Of a stretch of 7,722 bases of DNA, positions 1 through 7,699 are shown piece by piece. The notes under the pieces are model-generated. The model was not told the DNA's origin and searched no databases. It saw nothing but the letters and a program-made list of their open reading frames with translations. Source of the DNA: Acidobacteriota bacterium (GTDB lineage: Bacteria > Acidobacteriota > Terriglobia > Terriglobales > Acidobacteriaceae); assembly GCA_021811745.1 (NCBI GenBank), contig JAJZNH010000170.1:1-7722 (forward strand), read 5' to 3'. Every line of letters starts with the position of its first letter. Position 1 is the first letter of the stretch. A program made the translations under genes and the position numbers.

Positions 1-12
1 TTCGAACGAAAA

Positions 13-108
13 CAAACCGAAATGTAAAGATGCGGGCCGGACGGGCTGATGGCCCCGGCAACCACCGCAAAAAATGCCGTGCCCGTTGGAAGTTTGGTCT
101 TGACTCCA
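13..108 (+). ncRNA. Candidate SAM-I/SAM-IV clan riboswitch aptamer, convergent with metX
   Basis: This stretch carries the hallmark GGCAACC (57-63) just 3' of a GC hairpin, as in the SAM-I and SAM-IV aptamers. Stem P2 pairs GGGCC (34-38) with GGCCC (51-55) around a 12-nt loop. The loop segment ACGGGC (41-46) is perfectly complementary to GCCCGT (81-86), the position of the known SAM-clan pseudoknot, and lies within GTGCCCGTT, which resembles the GGTGCCAATT of SAM-I. Stem P3 pairs 63-69 with 75-81 with one C-C mismatch. A P4-like stem can form between 87-93 and 103-108 with one bulged A. P1 is uncertain: CAAAC (13-17) with GTTTG (92-96), which excludes that P4, or TTCG (1-4) with CGAA (109-112), possibly extending beyond the window. 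The interval between P1 and P2 is longer than in typical SAM-I aptamers. No T-rich terminator follows before metX. The strand call rests on the conserved bases. It could also be an orphan or decayed aptamer. Confidence 0.5.
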
Positions 109-143
109 CGAACCTTTCTCGGAAGCGGACAGGTAGTGACCGG

Positions 144-1268
144 CTACTGAAGCAATCGCACCAGCTCGGCCTGTTCAGCCAGAAAAGCGTCGTGGCCGTG
201 GTCGCTGATCATCTCGCGAAAATCCGCATCCACGCCGGCCGACTGGATCAATTCGGCGAAGCGGCGGACGTCCGCTGACGGAAACAGCCAGTCCGTACTG
301 ATGCCGACAAAGCTGAGCCGGGCGCGGATGCGGCTGAACGCCTCCTGCGGCGTGGCATATCCTCGGGTGGGATCCCAGGTATCCATGGTGCGCAGAATGG
401 CCAGATAGGCATTGGCATCAAAGCGGTCAATGAAGCGCCGTCCCTGGATGTCAAGGTAGCCGGCAATATCGAACCGGCCACCGGTAAGGCCACCGCCCTT
501 GCCGTCCAGCCTCCAGGGGTCTTCGCCACTGCGGTCAGGATTGCGGCCGTAGCGCTCGTCAAACAATGGCGCGGATTTGTAGCTGATCATGGCGATCTGG
601 CGCGCCAGGGCCAGCCCACTGCGTCGCGGGCGCTGCGGCAGGTAACGGCGGCCTGCCCACTCCGGATCCTGGACGATGGCCTGGCGCTGCAAATGGTTGA
701 GCGCCAGCCCCATGGCAGAAATGGGCGTCACGCCGATGACGACCGCCCGCTCCACGCGATCGGGCTGCTGGATCGTCCAATCCAGCGCCTGCATGCCCCC
801 GATGGAGCCGCCCAGGACCAGCCGCAGCCGCCGGATGCCCAGCGAATCCAGAAGCAGCGCCTGAGCCCGCACGTTGTCGCCGATCGAAACCAGCGGGAAG
901 TCCGGACCATAGGTCTCGCCCGTTTCCGGATTCACCGAGCCGGGTCCCGTCGAGCCGTAACAGGAGCCCAGCATGTTGATGCAAATCACAAAATCGTGCT
1001 CCAGCGACAGAACGGCGCCGGGCGCGAAGATCTCAGGCCACCAGGAGCCGACCAAGGCCGAGCCGGAAAGCGCGTGGCAGACAAGAACAGCATTGTCCCG
1101 TGCCGCATTCAGCCGGCCATACACGGCGTAATGCAGCGTGGGACTGGCCAATGTGCGTCCACAGTCCAACGGCAGAGGTCCGTTGAGCACAAAGTCGCCT
1201 TCATAGGTAGGCGCCAGAATTCGCGAGCCGGCCGGTGCAGGGCCGGCTCCTGTGCGGGTTTCGGTCAT
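144..1268 (-). CDS. metX: Homoserine O-acetyltransferase (MetX)
   Basis: This 374-residue alpha/beta-hydrolase-fold enzyme transfers an acetyl group from acetyl-CoA to L-homoserine in the cytoplasm, the first committed step of methionine synthesis. The nucleophile elbow is GGSIGGMQAL with Ser155. The other triad members fit Asp326 (STDW) and His359 (in DHGHDAFL). The substrate-site signature, residues 99-114 with LGSCYGSTGPGSVNP, is typical of the family, and the length is normal. The ATG at 1268 is chosen because it lies 10 bases past the metY stop with a purine-rich AAAGAAAG before it; a longer frame reaching 1379 would run far into metY. Tight linkage to metY argues for acetyl rather than succinyl transfer, although sequence alone does not prove acyl specificity. 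It is the distal gene of the metYX operon, and its 3' end faces the plus-strand candidate aptamer. Confidence 0.95.
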   Translation of the reverse strand: MTETRTGAGPAPAGSRILAPTYEGDFVLNGPLPLDCGRTLASPTLHYAVYGRLNAARDNAVLVCHALSGSALVGSWWPEIFAPGAVLSLEHDFVICINMLGSCYGSTGPGSVNPETGETYGPDFPLVSIGDNVRAQALLLDSLGIRRLRLVLGGSIGGMQALDWTIQQPDRVERAVVIGVTPISAMGLALNHLQRQAIVQDPEWAGRRYLPQRPRRSGLALARQIAMISYKSAPLFDERYGRNPDRSGEDPWRLDGKGGGLTGGRFDIAGYLDIQGRRFIDRFDANAYLAILRTMDTWDPTRGYATPQEAFSRIRARLSFVGISTDWLFPSADVRRFAELIQSAGVDADFREMISDHGHDAFLAEQAELVRLLQ

Positions 1269-1278
1269 CACACTTTCT

Positions 1279-2846
<1,568 letters not shown>

Positions 2847-2852
2847 AATGGC

Positions 2853-2882
2853 AGTATCCAGGCTGGCGCGGGTAAAAGTCAA
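2853..2882 (-). promoter_or_regulatory. Probable sigma70-type promoter of metYX
   Basis: On the minus strand TTGACT (2877-2882) matches the -35 consensus at 5 of 6 bases, and GATACT (2853-2858) matches the -10 at 4 of 6, separated by 18 bp. The start would fall near 2846, just ahead of the structured leader. Position and strand suit the metY leader and terminator. Confidence 0.55.
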
Positions 2883-2963
2883 CTCAAGAAAGATCAATCA
2901 GGAGAAAGCATGGGGCGATAATCGGTGAAACATCGTCCTCGACCAGCCGGGCTTGCTCAAAGC

Positions 2964-2981
2964 GGGAATCCTGTGATTCCC
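2964..2981. repeat. Perfect inverted repeat upstream of the DUF4434 gene
   Basis: GGGAATC-CTGT-GATTCCC is a perfect 7-bp inverted repeat with a 4-base spacer, ending about 40 bases before the DUF4434 ATG. The place suits an operator for a dimeric regulator or a small hairpin in the 5' leader; no T-run follows, so it is not an intrinsic terminator. The regulator is unknown. The rest of 2883-3022 shows no other convincing gene or signal. Confidence 0.5.
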
Positions 2982-3022
2982 TTGCCTGATGGTCCTGCTA
3001 ATTGGATGGAGGAGCGCTATTC

Positions 3023-4075
3023 ATGGTGAATGATCTGAACCGCAGAGAGTTTCTGGCAAATCTGGGAATGGGAGCGGCCGCTTTGGCAATGGCTCCGGGC
3101 AGCGCAAGCGCCGCGGCCTCACCCGCGGCAATCAAGCCGATCAGCGGAAGCTGGTTTGAATTCCAGCATCACTCCACCGTGGAGGGTGTCGATTGGAATC
3201 CGGCATGCGTGCGCTTCACCACCGCGCAATGGCAGGAGAAGATCAGGGAGATTGCCGGCGCGGGCATGGAATACCTGGTGTTGATGGATACGGCGGTCTA
3301 CTACCGCTCCTTTTATGACTCGCGCATCTATCCCAAGTGGCAGTTGGAGTGCGCCGACCCGATGGAGGCCGTGCTGGAAGCGGCGGACCAGCACAAGATC
3401 AAGTTCTTTATCGGCGGCGGATTCTATGGCGACTGGACAAGCCCAACGACGATCTCAGATCCGGTGGCGCAGAAACAACGCCTCCAGTCGCTCGAAGAGG
3501 TCGTCCGCCTCTACGGCCACCACCCCAGCTTCCACGGCTGGTACTGGCCCGATGAAGCGGCGCTGAAGCCGCGCTTCTCACCGGAGTTCATCACCTATGT
3601 CAACACGCTCTCGCGCCGCGCGCGCCAGCTCAAGCCGAATGCGCCGATCATGATTGCGCCCTACGGCACGCGCATGGTGATTCCCGATGACGCCTACGTC
3701 CGGCAACTGGATGCGATGGACGTGGACATTGTGGCCTACCAGGATGAGGTTGGCGTGCGCAAGTCGAAGGTGACGGAGACCTCGGCGTTCTATGAAGGAC
3801 TGAGAAAGGCGCACGACCGCGCGCAGAAAGCAAAGCTCTGGGCCGACGTGGAGATCTTCCAGTTTGAAGGCGCGGTGTACAAGAGCGCGCTGATGCCTGC
3901 GCCGTTTGAACGGGTTCTGCGCCAGTTGGAGGCCGTCTCGCCGTGGGTGGATGAGATTCTGGTGTACCAGTACCAGGGGATGATGAACAAGCCCGGCTCG
4001 ACTGCCTTCGCCGGCTGCCCGGCATCGACCAGGCTGTATACCGACTATCAGAACTGGCGGAAGAGCCGAGGGTAG
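3023..4075 (+). CDS. Tat-exported DUF4434 family protein, putative glycoside hydrolase
   Basis: The 350-residue product begins with a twin-arginine signal (NRREFLANLGMG, Arg7-Arg8), a hydrophobic stretch at residues 17-24 and a likely AxA cleavage site near residue 30, so it should be exported folded. The mature part resembles DUF4434, a TIM-barrel family related to glycosidases: GSWFEFQHH (42-50), a conserved-looking QEKIREIAGAGMEYLVLMDT segment, GGGFYGDW (131-138), GWYWPDE (172-178), APYGT (212-216) and YQDEVG (239-244). Glu178, Asp241/Glu242 and Glu277 are candidate acidic catalytic residues by position only. The ATG at 3023 has a GGAGGAG Shine-Dalgarno 8 bases upstream and puts the twin arginines near the N-terminus; a TTG at 3002 has no such support. 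The gene stands alone, divergent from metYX, and the substrate cannot be told. Confidence 0.75.
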   Translation: MVNDLNRREFLANLGMGAAALAMAPGSASAAASPAAIKPISGSWFEFQHHSTVEGVDWNPACVRFTTAQWQEKIREIAGAGMEYLVLMDTAVYYRSFYDSRIYPKWQLECADPMEAVLEAADQHKIKFFIGGGFYGDWTSPTTISDPVAQKQRLQSLEEVVRLYGHHPSFHGWYWPDEAALKPRFSPEFITYVNTLSRRARQLKPNAPIMIAPYGTRMVIPDDAYVRQLDAMDVDIVAYQDEVGVRKSKVTETSAFYEGLRKAHDRAQKAKLWADVEIFQFEGAVYKSALMPAPFERVLRQLEAVSPWVDEILVYQYQGMMNKPGSTAFAGCPASTRLYTDYQNWRKSRG

Positions 4076-4079
4076 ACGG

Positions 4080-4133
4080 TTGACGAGGCAAATCTTGCTG
4101 TACGACAATTTCATATTCTGTCATAATCAAGTT
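4080..4133 (+). promoter_or_regulatory. Probable promoter/operator of the toxin-antitoxin module
   Basis: This AT-richer 54-base stretch holds two promoter readings. TTGACG (4080-4085) and GACAAT (4104-4109) are 18 bp apart. Alternatively CATAAT (4122-4127) ends 6 bases before the antitoxin ATG, which would give a nearly leaderless message, and no Shine-Dalgarno is present in either case. The half-sites GACA and TGTC (4104-4107, 4118-4121) form a loose inverted repeat where an autoregulating ribbon-helix-helix protein might bind. Confidence 0.4.
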
Positions 4134-4418
4134 ATGAAAGCTCCTCGCCGCCGTTCATCCCATGTCTTTACCATCAGCTTCCCCAAGGAGATGGCAAAGC
4201 AGGTTATCGCTGTCGCCAATGAAGAGAACCGCACGATCAGCGAACTCTTTCGCGAAGCGTTCCGCACGTACCGTTCGGAACAGATGCGTAAAAGGCTAGA
4301 GATGATCCGCACTGGGACTGCAAAGCGTGTCAAGCGCCACTTCACCGAAGAGGATGTTGAAGCCATTGTCGATGAGATTCGCAGCGAACACTTCAGCAAG
4401 AGAAAGAAGACGGCTTGA
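4134..4418 (+). CDS. Ribbon-helix-helix (CopG/Arc-like) antitoxin
   Basis: This 94-residue basic protein has the classic ribbon-helix-helix pattern: a basic N-terminal arm (residues 1-8), the DNA-contacting strand HVFTISFP (10-17), a first helix (about 18-32), a turn NRTIS, and a second helix ELFREAFRTYRSEQ (37-50). The charged C-terminal tail (about 70-94, FTEEDVEAIVDEIRSEHF) is the part expected to wrap the toxin. The ATG at 4134 places the strand at the usual distance from the N-terminus; an upstream TTG at 4080 would only add an unrelated extension through the promoter. The gene overlaps the PIN toxin by 4 bases, the usual antitoxin-first arrangement. By family knowledge it should neutralise the toxin and repress its own promoter. 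Base composition looks less GC-rich than the flanking genes, in keeping with transfer. Confidence 0.85.
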   Translation: MKAPRRRSSHVFTISFPKEMAKQVIAVANEENRTISELFREAFRTYRSEQMRKRLEMIRTGTAKRVKRHFTEEDVEAIVDEIRSEHFSKRKKTA

Positions 4419-4819
4419 TCGTTGTTGTTGATTCCGGAGTTTGGATTTCTGCGCTGCAATTTGGAGGGTTGCCACCGACTGTTGTTGAACGGATAGGTGC
4501 TGAACACGCGTTTGCGATTTGCGAAGCCATGGTCAACGAAGTTCGAATTGCTCTGAAGCGGAAATCCGGATGGTCTGAGGCAGAATTGGAAGAGGCCTTT
4601 GCCTTCTACTGTTCCCCTGCAGCCCACGTGCACATCAGCGGGCATTTACGCGGTGTGTGCCGTGCCCCGAAGGATGACATGGTGATCGAATGCGCTGTTA
4701 CCGCCGCGGCCGACTTCGTCGTTTCAGGCGATAAGGACTTGCTGACGGTACGAAACTACCGGGGGATTCGTATTCTCACTCCGCGTGAATCGCTCGGTGA
4801 GTTCTCTCCGAAGGGTTGA
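4415..4819 (+). CDS. PIN-domain toxin of a type II toxin-antitoxin system
   Basis: The 134-residue product is a single PIN domain of the COG1569 type, a metal-dependent ribonuclease fold. The acidic residues are present: Asp6 (VVVDSGVW), Glu42 (MVNEV), Asp87/Asp88 (CRAPKDDMVIE) and Asp106 with Asp108 (VVSGDKDLL). The length is normal and nothing suggests inactivation. The only usable start is the TTG at 4415, read from the bases TTGA that also contain the antitoxin stop, so translation is probably coupled to the antitoxin and the weak start keeps toxin output low. It ends 17 bases before the convergent ubiX stop, with no terminator visible between them. VapC-type tRNA cleavage is known for relatives, but the target here is unknown. 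Confidence 0.88.
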   Translation: MIVVVDSGVWISALQFGGLPPTVVERIGAEHAFAICEAMVNEVRIALKRKSGWSEAELEEAFAFYCSPAAHVHISGHLRGVCRAPKDDMVIECAVTAAADFVVSGDKDLLTVRNYRGIRILTPRESLGEFSPKG

Positions 4820-4836
4820 CCTCCCGAACGTGTTCC

Positions 4837-5427
4837 CTACTCTTCGGGCTTCCACACATAGGCGCCCGGCTGCGGCAGACCTATGTGGGCCAGCACGCGG
4901 CAGACGAACTGGCGCGCCATTTCCGTCGAATCGGCGGGGTGGTTATAGAAGGCCGGGATACACGGGAAGATCGTCGCGCCGGCTTCGGCGGCCAGCGTCA
5001 TGTTGCGCAGGTGGATGCGGTTGAAGGGCGTTTCGCGCACGCAAAGCACCAGCGGGCGGCGCTCCTTGAGTATGACGTCGGCGGCGCGGGCGATGAGCGA
5101 GTCGGCAAAGCCGTTGGCGACAGCGGCCAGCGTGCCCATGGAGCACGGCAGGATGATCATGCCGCTGGAGGGATAGCTGCCGCTGGCGATGGGAGCGCCG
5201 ATATCGGCGTCGGAGTGCTGCACGGTCTTGGTAGGTGCGGCGGTTAGCAGCTTGTCGAGAAGATGGGTGCGTCCGCTCAGGCCAAGTTCCTCGGCCAGCA
5301 CGCGCAGCGAGTTTTCCGAAGCAACAAAGTGAACGCGGGCGACGCGGGCATCCGATTCTAGCGCGCGCAACAGCTCGCGGCCGAAGATCGCGCCCGAAGC
5401 GCCGGTGATAGCGACGGTGAGGTTCAT
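4837..5427 (-). CDS. ubiX: Flavin prenyltransferase (UbiX/Pad1 family)
   Basis: This 196-residue flavoprotein attaches a dimethylallyl unit to FMN to make prenylated FMN, the cofactor of UbiD-type decarboxylases. The N-terminus has the ITGASGA flavin-binding turn (residues 7-13), then SGSYPSSGMIILPCSMGTLAAVANG (82-106) and ERRPLVLCVRETPF (122-135). Lys121, Arg131, Glu132, Tyr161, Arg177 and Trp192 line up at a constant offset of 8 with the catalytic and phosphate-binding residues I recall for Pseudomonas aeruginosa UbiX, so the protein looks active. The ATG at 5427 is chosen because it starts directly at the family's MxLxVAITGASG; its Shine-Dalgarno is weak, and frames reaching 5475 or 5481 add an unrelated leader. 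It follows purB by 107 bases. No UbiD gene is in view; in a menaquinone-using bacterium the partner may be a UbiD homologue elsewhere. Confidence 0.92.
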   Translation of the reverse strand: MNLTVAITGASGAIFGRELLRALESDARVARVHFVASENSLRVLAEELGLSGRTHLLDKLLTAAPTKTVQHSDADIGAPIASGSYPSSGMIILPCSMGTLAAVANGFADSLIARAADVILKERRPLVLCVRETPFNRIHLRNMTLAAEAGATIFPCIPAFYNHPADSTEMARQFVCRVLAHIGLPQPGAYVWKPEE

Positions 5428-5522
5428 AAAATCAGCTACTAACTTCTCGCAGTTTCGTCCGAACACCTCGCCCATTGGCAACCGCCGCCACAGGCTCCAG
5501 CGGATTGTGCGGAAAGCGGCTC

Positions 5523-5534
5523 AAAGTTAACTTT
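5523..5534. repeat. 12-bp perfect palindrome between purB and ubiX
   Basis: AAAGTTAACTTT is perfectly self-complementary and abuts the purB stop codon, about 95 bases before the ubiX ATG on the minus strand. It may be an operator for an internal ubiX promoter, or chance. The rest of this intergenic stretch (5428-5522) shows no clear promoter or terminator. Confidence 0.35.
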
Positions 5535-6845
5535 CTACTCTCCCAGCACGCGCTTGAAGATCGCGTCCACATTGCCCAATTGGCGCGTGTAATCGAAGGT
5601 ACGCGCCAGCTTCTCTGGGGTCAACAGCTTCGTAATCGCCGGATCGCGGGCCACTTCATCGCGGAAGACCAGGTCCTCTTTCCACGCGCGCATGGCGTGC
5701 GACTGCACCAGCCGGTAAGCGTCCTCGCGCAACATGCCGGCCTCGGCCAGGTCGAGGAGCAACTGCCCGCTGAAGATCAGCCCGCCCGTTGATTCCAGGT
5801 TCTTCTTCATCCGCTCGGGGTAAACCAGCAGCCGGTCGATGAGGTCGGTGGTCTTTGCCAGCAGATAGTCCGCCAGAACGGTCGAGTCCGGGAAGATGAC
5901 CCTCTCCACCGACGAGTGCGAGATGTCGCGCTCATGCCAGAGCGGGATGTTTTCAAAGGCCGCCTGCGCGTTGCCGCGCAGTACGCGCGCCAGGCCGCTG
6001 ATCTGCTCGCTGGTGATGGGATTCTTCTTGTGAGGCATGGCCGAGGAGCCTTTTTGCTTCTCGCTGAAGTACTCCTGCGCCTCGCGCACCTCGGTGCGCT
6101 GCAGGTGGCGCACCTCCACGGAGATCTTGTCGAGCGTGCTGCCGATAATCGCCAGCGTGGAGATGTAAGCCGCATGGCGGTCGCGCTGGATCACCTGTGT
6201 GGCCACCAGCGCCGGCTTAAGGCCAAGGCGCGCGCAGATGCGCTCTTCATGCTCCGGCTTGAGATGGCCGAAGGTGCCCACCGCTCCGGAGAGCTTGCCG
6301 ATGCGCATATCTTCGGCCGCGGCGTCGAAGCGGGCCAGATTGCGCTGCATCTCAGCGTACCAGTTCAGCAGCTTGAGGCCGAAGGTAGTGGGCTCGGCGT
6401 GGATGCCGTGGGTGCGCCCAATGGTGGGCGTGTGCTTGAACTCGAGCGCGCGGCGCTTCAGAACATCGAGCAAGCCCGCGATGCCTTTGCGGAGCAGCGT
6501 AGAGGCCTCTTTGATTTGCAGCGCCTGCGCTGTATCGACGACGTCATTCGAAGTAAGGCCGTAGTGCAGCCAACGCGATTCCTCGGCCAGCCCCTGGCTT
6601 TTGAGACTTTCCGCGACGGCCGTGGTAAAGGCGATGACGTCATGCTTCACCTCTGCCTCGATCTCATGAATGCGCTCTACGGAAAAGCCAGCCTTGGCGG
6701 CGATGGCTTCGGCGGCTGAAGCGGGGATCACGCCATCCTCGGCCAGCACGGTACTGGCGGCCGATTCCACCTGGAGCCAGCAGCGGTACTTGTTTTCCTC
6801 GGTCCAAATGCGCCCCATCGCCGCGCGGGTATAGCGTTCGATCAA
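5535..6845 (-). CDS. purB: Adenylosuccinate lyase
   Basis: The 436-residue enzyme of the fumarase/aspartase superfamily catalyses two steps of purine synthesis, releasing fumarate from SAICAR and from adenylosuccinate in the cytoplasm. Visible landmarks: KHDVIAF with His68, LTSNDVVDTA (97-106), GRTHGIHAEPTT with the general-acid His146, and the family signature GSSAMPHKKNP (266-276), whose flexible loop carries the catalytic serine. Length is typical of the shorter bacterial PurB type. The start is a TTG at 6845, supported by AAGGAG 7 bases upstream and by the usual MIERYTR N-terminus; no ATG lies nearby. It begins 33 bases after the glutaredoxin-like gene on the same strand and precedes ubiX, so the three probably form an operon. 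Confidence 0.97.
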   Translation of the reverse strand: MIERYTRAAMGRIWTEENKYRCWLQVESAASTVLAEDGVIPASAAEAIAAKAGFSVERIHEIEAEVKHDVIAFTTAVAESLKSQGLAEESRWLHYGLTSNDVVDTAQALQIKEASTLLRKGIAGLLDVLKRRALEFKHTPTIGRTHGIHAEPTTFGLKLLNWYAEMQRNLARFDAAAEDMRIGKLSGAVGTFGHLKPEHEERICARLGLKPALVATQVIQRDRHAAYISTLAIIGSTLDKISVEVRHLQRTEVREAQEYFSEKQKGSSAMPHKKNPITSEQISGLARVLRGNAQAAFENIPLWHERDISHSSVERVIFPDSTVLADYLLAKTTDLIDRLLVYPERMKKNLESTGGLIFSGQLLLDLAEAGMLREDAYRLVQSHAMRAWKEDLVFRDEVARDPAITKLLTPEKLARTFDYTRQLGNVDAIFKRVLGE

Positions 6846-6878
6846 TGAAAAACTCCTTGCCTCAAATGGATTTCGCCG

Positions 6879-7172
6879 CTAAAACCAACCCTTGATTGTA
6901 CGGCCAAGCGACCATTTCTCGCGAGGAATGCCCAGGCGCCGATAGAGTTCCTCTTTGAGCAGGCCGCGACCCGGCGCATACGGCTGAAACCACTCGCCGT
7001 CGATCACCAATTGCGGGATGGCACGCTTGCCCACGCGGCGTATCACCTCGTCGGACGCGGCCGGATCATCATCAATGTCGATCTCGCTGTATTCAATTGC
7101 GTGAGAATCAAGAAATCTCTTGGCTGCCTGGCAGTCCGGACACCAGTCAACCTTATACACTTGCACTTTCAT
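6879..7172 (-). CDS. Glutaredoxin-like thioredoxin-fold protein with CPDC active site
   Basis: This 97-residue cytoplasmic protein has a compact glutaredoxin fold: strand VQVYKVDW, active site C11-P-D-C14, strand YSEIDID (28-34), and the cis-proline loop KRAIPQLVIDGEW (Pro53), followed by a helical C-terminal part (71-97) longer than in minimal glutaredoxins. Both cysteines are present, so a dithiol reductase role is plausible; glutathione or another thiol as partner cannot be decided. CPDC instead of CPYC is seen in NrdH/Grx-like proteins. The ATG at 7172 is the only sensible start. It lacks a Shine-Dalgarno, but TAAAAT lies 6 bases before the ATG on this strand and could be a -10 giving a leaderless message. 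It is first in the run leading into purB and ubiX, and is divergent from the cupin gene. Confidence 0.85.
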   Translation of the reverse strand: MKVQVYKVDWCPDCQAAKRFLDSHAIEYSEIDIDDDPAASDEVIRRVGKRAIPQLVIDGEWFQPYAPGRGLLKEELYRRLGIPREKWSLGRTIKGWF

Positions 7173-7210
7173 GGTGTTATTTTATCGTGCTGGCGCTGGT
7201 ACCATCCGTG
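7173..7210. promoter_or_regulatory. 38-base divergent intergenic region between grx-like and cupin genes
   Basis: Two start codons face away from each other across 38 bases, so promoters for both directions must overlap each other or the opposite coding region. The AT-rich core at 7177-7185 gives a TAAAAT -10-like hexamer on the minus strand. For the plus strand, TTGCAC (7161-7166) could be a -35, but I see no well-spaced -10. Neither gene has a recognisable Shine-Dalgarno here. Confidence 0.35.
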
Positions 7211-7699
7211 ATGATGAACGCAGACGAAATCAAGACACGGCTCAACCTGGAACCGCATCCGATCGAGGGCGGGCACTTCCGCCAGACATACATTGCAGCA
7301 GGCACTGTCGAATTGCCCCGTGGCCGGCGGGCCTACAGCACGGCGATCTACTACCTGCTCGAAGCCGGCGCCTTCTCTGAGATGCACAAGCTGGATTCCG
7401 ACGAGGTCTTCCACTTCTACCTGGGAGATCCGGTGGAGATGCTGCAACTCTACCCCGACGGGCGCTCCGCGCTTTTTACTCTTGGACAGGATTTGCAGGC
7501 GGGTCAGCATCTTCAACTCGTGGTTCCGGCGGGGGTCTGGCAAGGGACCCGGCTCGTGGAAGGCGGCAGAATGGCCCTGCTGGGCTGCACGGTTGCGCCG
7601 GGCTTTGATTACGCCGACTACCGCGGCGGCAGCTATGCCGAACTGATCGCAAAGTGGCCGGAACAGGCGGAGAGGATTCGGAAACTGACGCGAAGGTAG
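7211..7699 (+). CDS. DUF985 family cupin protein
   Basis: The 162-residue product matches the DUF985 branch of the cupin superfamily, like yeast YML079w. Family landmarks are IEGGHFRQTY (18-27), TAIYYLLEAGAFSEMHKLDSDEVFHFYLGDP (44-74), with His59, Asp64/Glu65 and His68 as the first cupin motif, VVPAGVWQGTRL (104-115) as the second motif, where the usual histidine is Trp110, and GCTVAPGFDYADY (125-137) near the end. The barrel should be intact; metal binding is doubtful given the second motif. The function of the family is not established, and I infer only small-molecule binding or sugar-isomerase-like chemistry. The ATG at 7211 (or 7214) gives the expected N-terminus; the frame continues upstream to 7097, but that would overlap the divergent glutaredoxin-like gene. 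No Shine-Dalgarno is visible. The gene is complete and ends 23 bases before the window edge. Confidence 0.88.
   Translation: MMNADEIKTRLNLEPHPIEGGHFRQTYIAAGTVELPRGRRAYSTAIYYLLEAGAFSEMHKLDSDEVFHFYLGDPVEMLQLYPDGRSALFTLGQDLQAGQHLQLVVPAGVWQGTRLVEGGRMALLGCTVAPGFDYADYRGGSYAELIAKWPEQAERIRKLTRR

Noticed and set aside
133..147. GTAG/CTAC hairpin as terminator at the metX stop
   Set aside because: Only 4 bp with a 7-base loop and no T-run on either strand; too weak to call.
30..278. 82-residue plus-strand open frame from the aptamer region into metX
   Set aside because: It begins inside the candidate aptamer, has no ribosome binding site or recognisable protein motif, and runs antisense to the metX C-terminal coding region.
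2910..2921. Micro-ORF ATG GGG CGA TAA on the plus strand behind AGGAG
   Set aside because: Three sense codons about 100 bases from the next gene; no sign of a functional leader peptide.
3002..3022. TTG start at 3002 for the DUF4434 protein
   Set aside because: The GGAGGAG ribosome binding site lies inside this extension and correctly serves the ATG at 3023.
5916..6719. 267-residue plus-strand open frame opposite purB
   Set aside because: It is antisense to well-conserved PurB motifs and has no recognisable domain.
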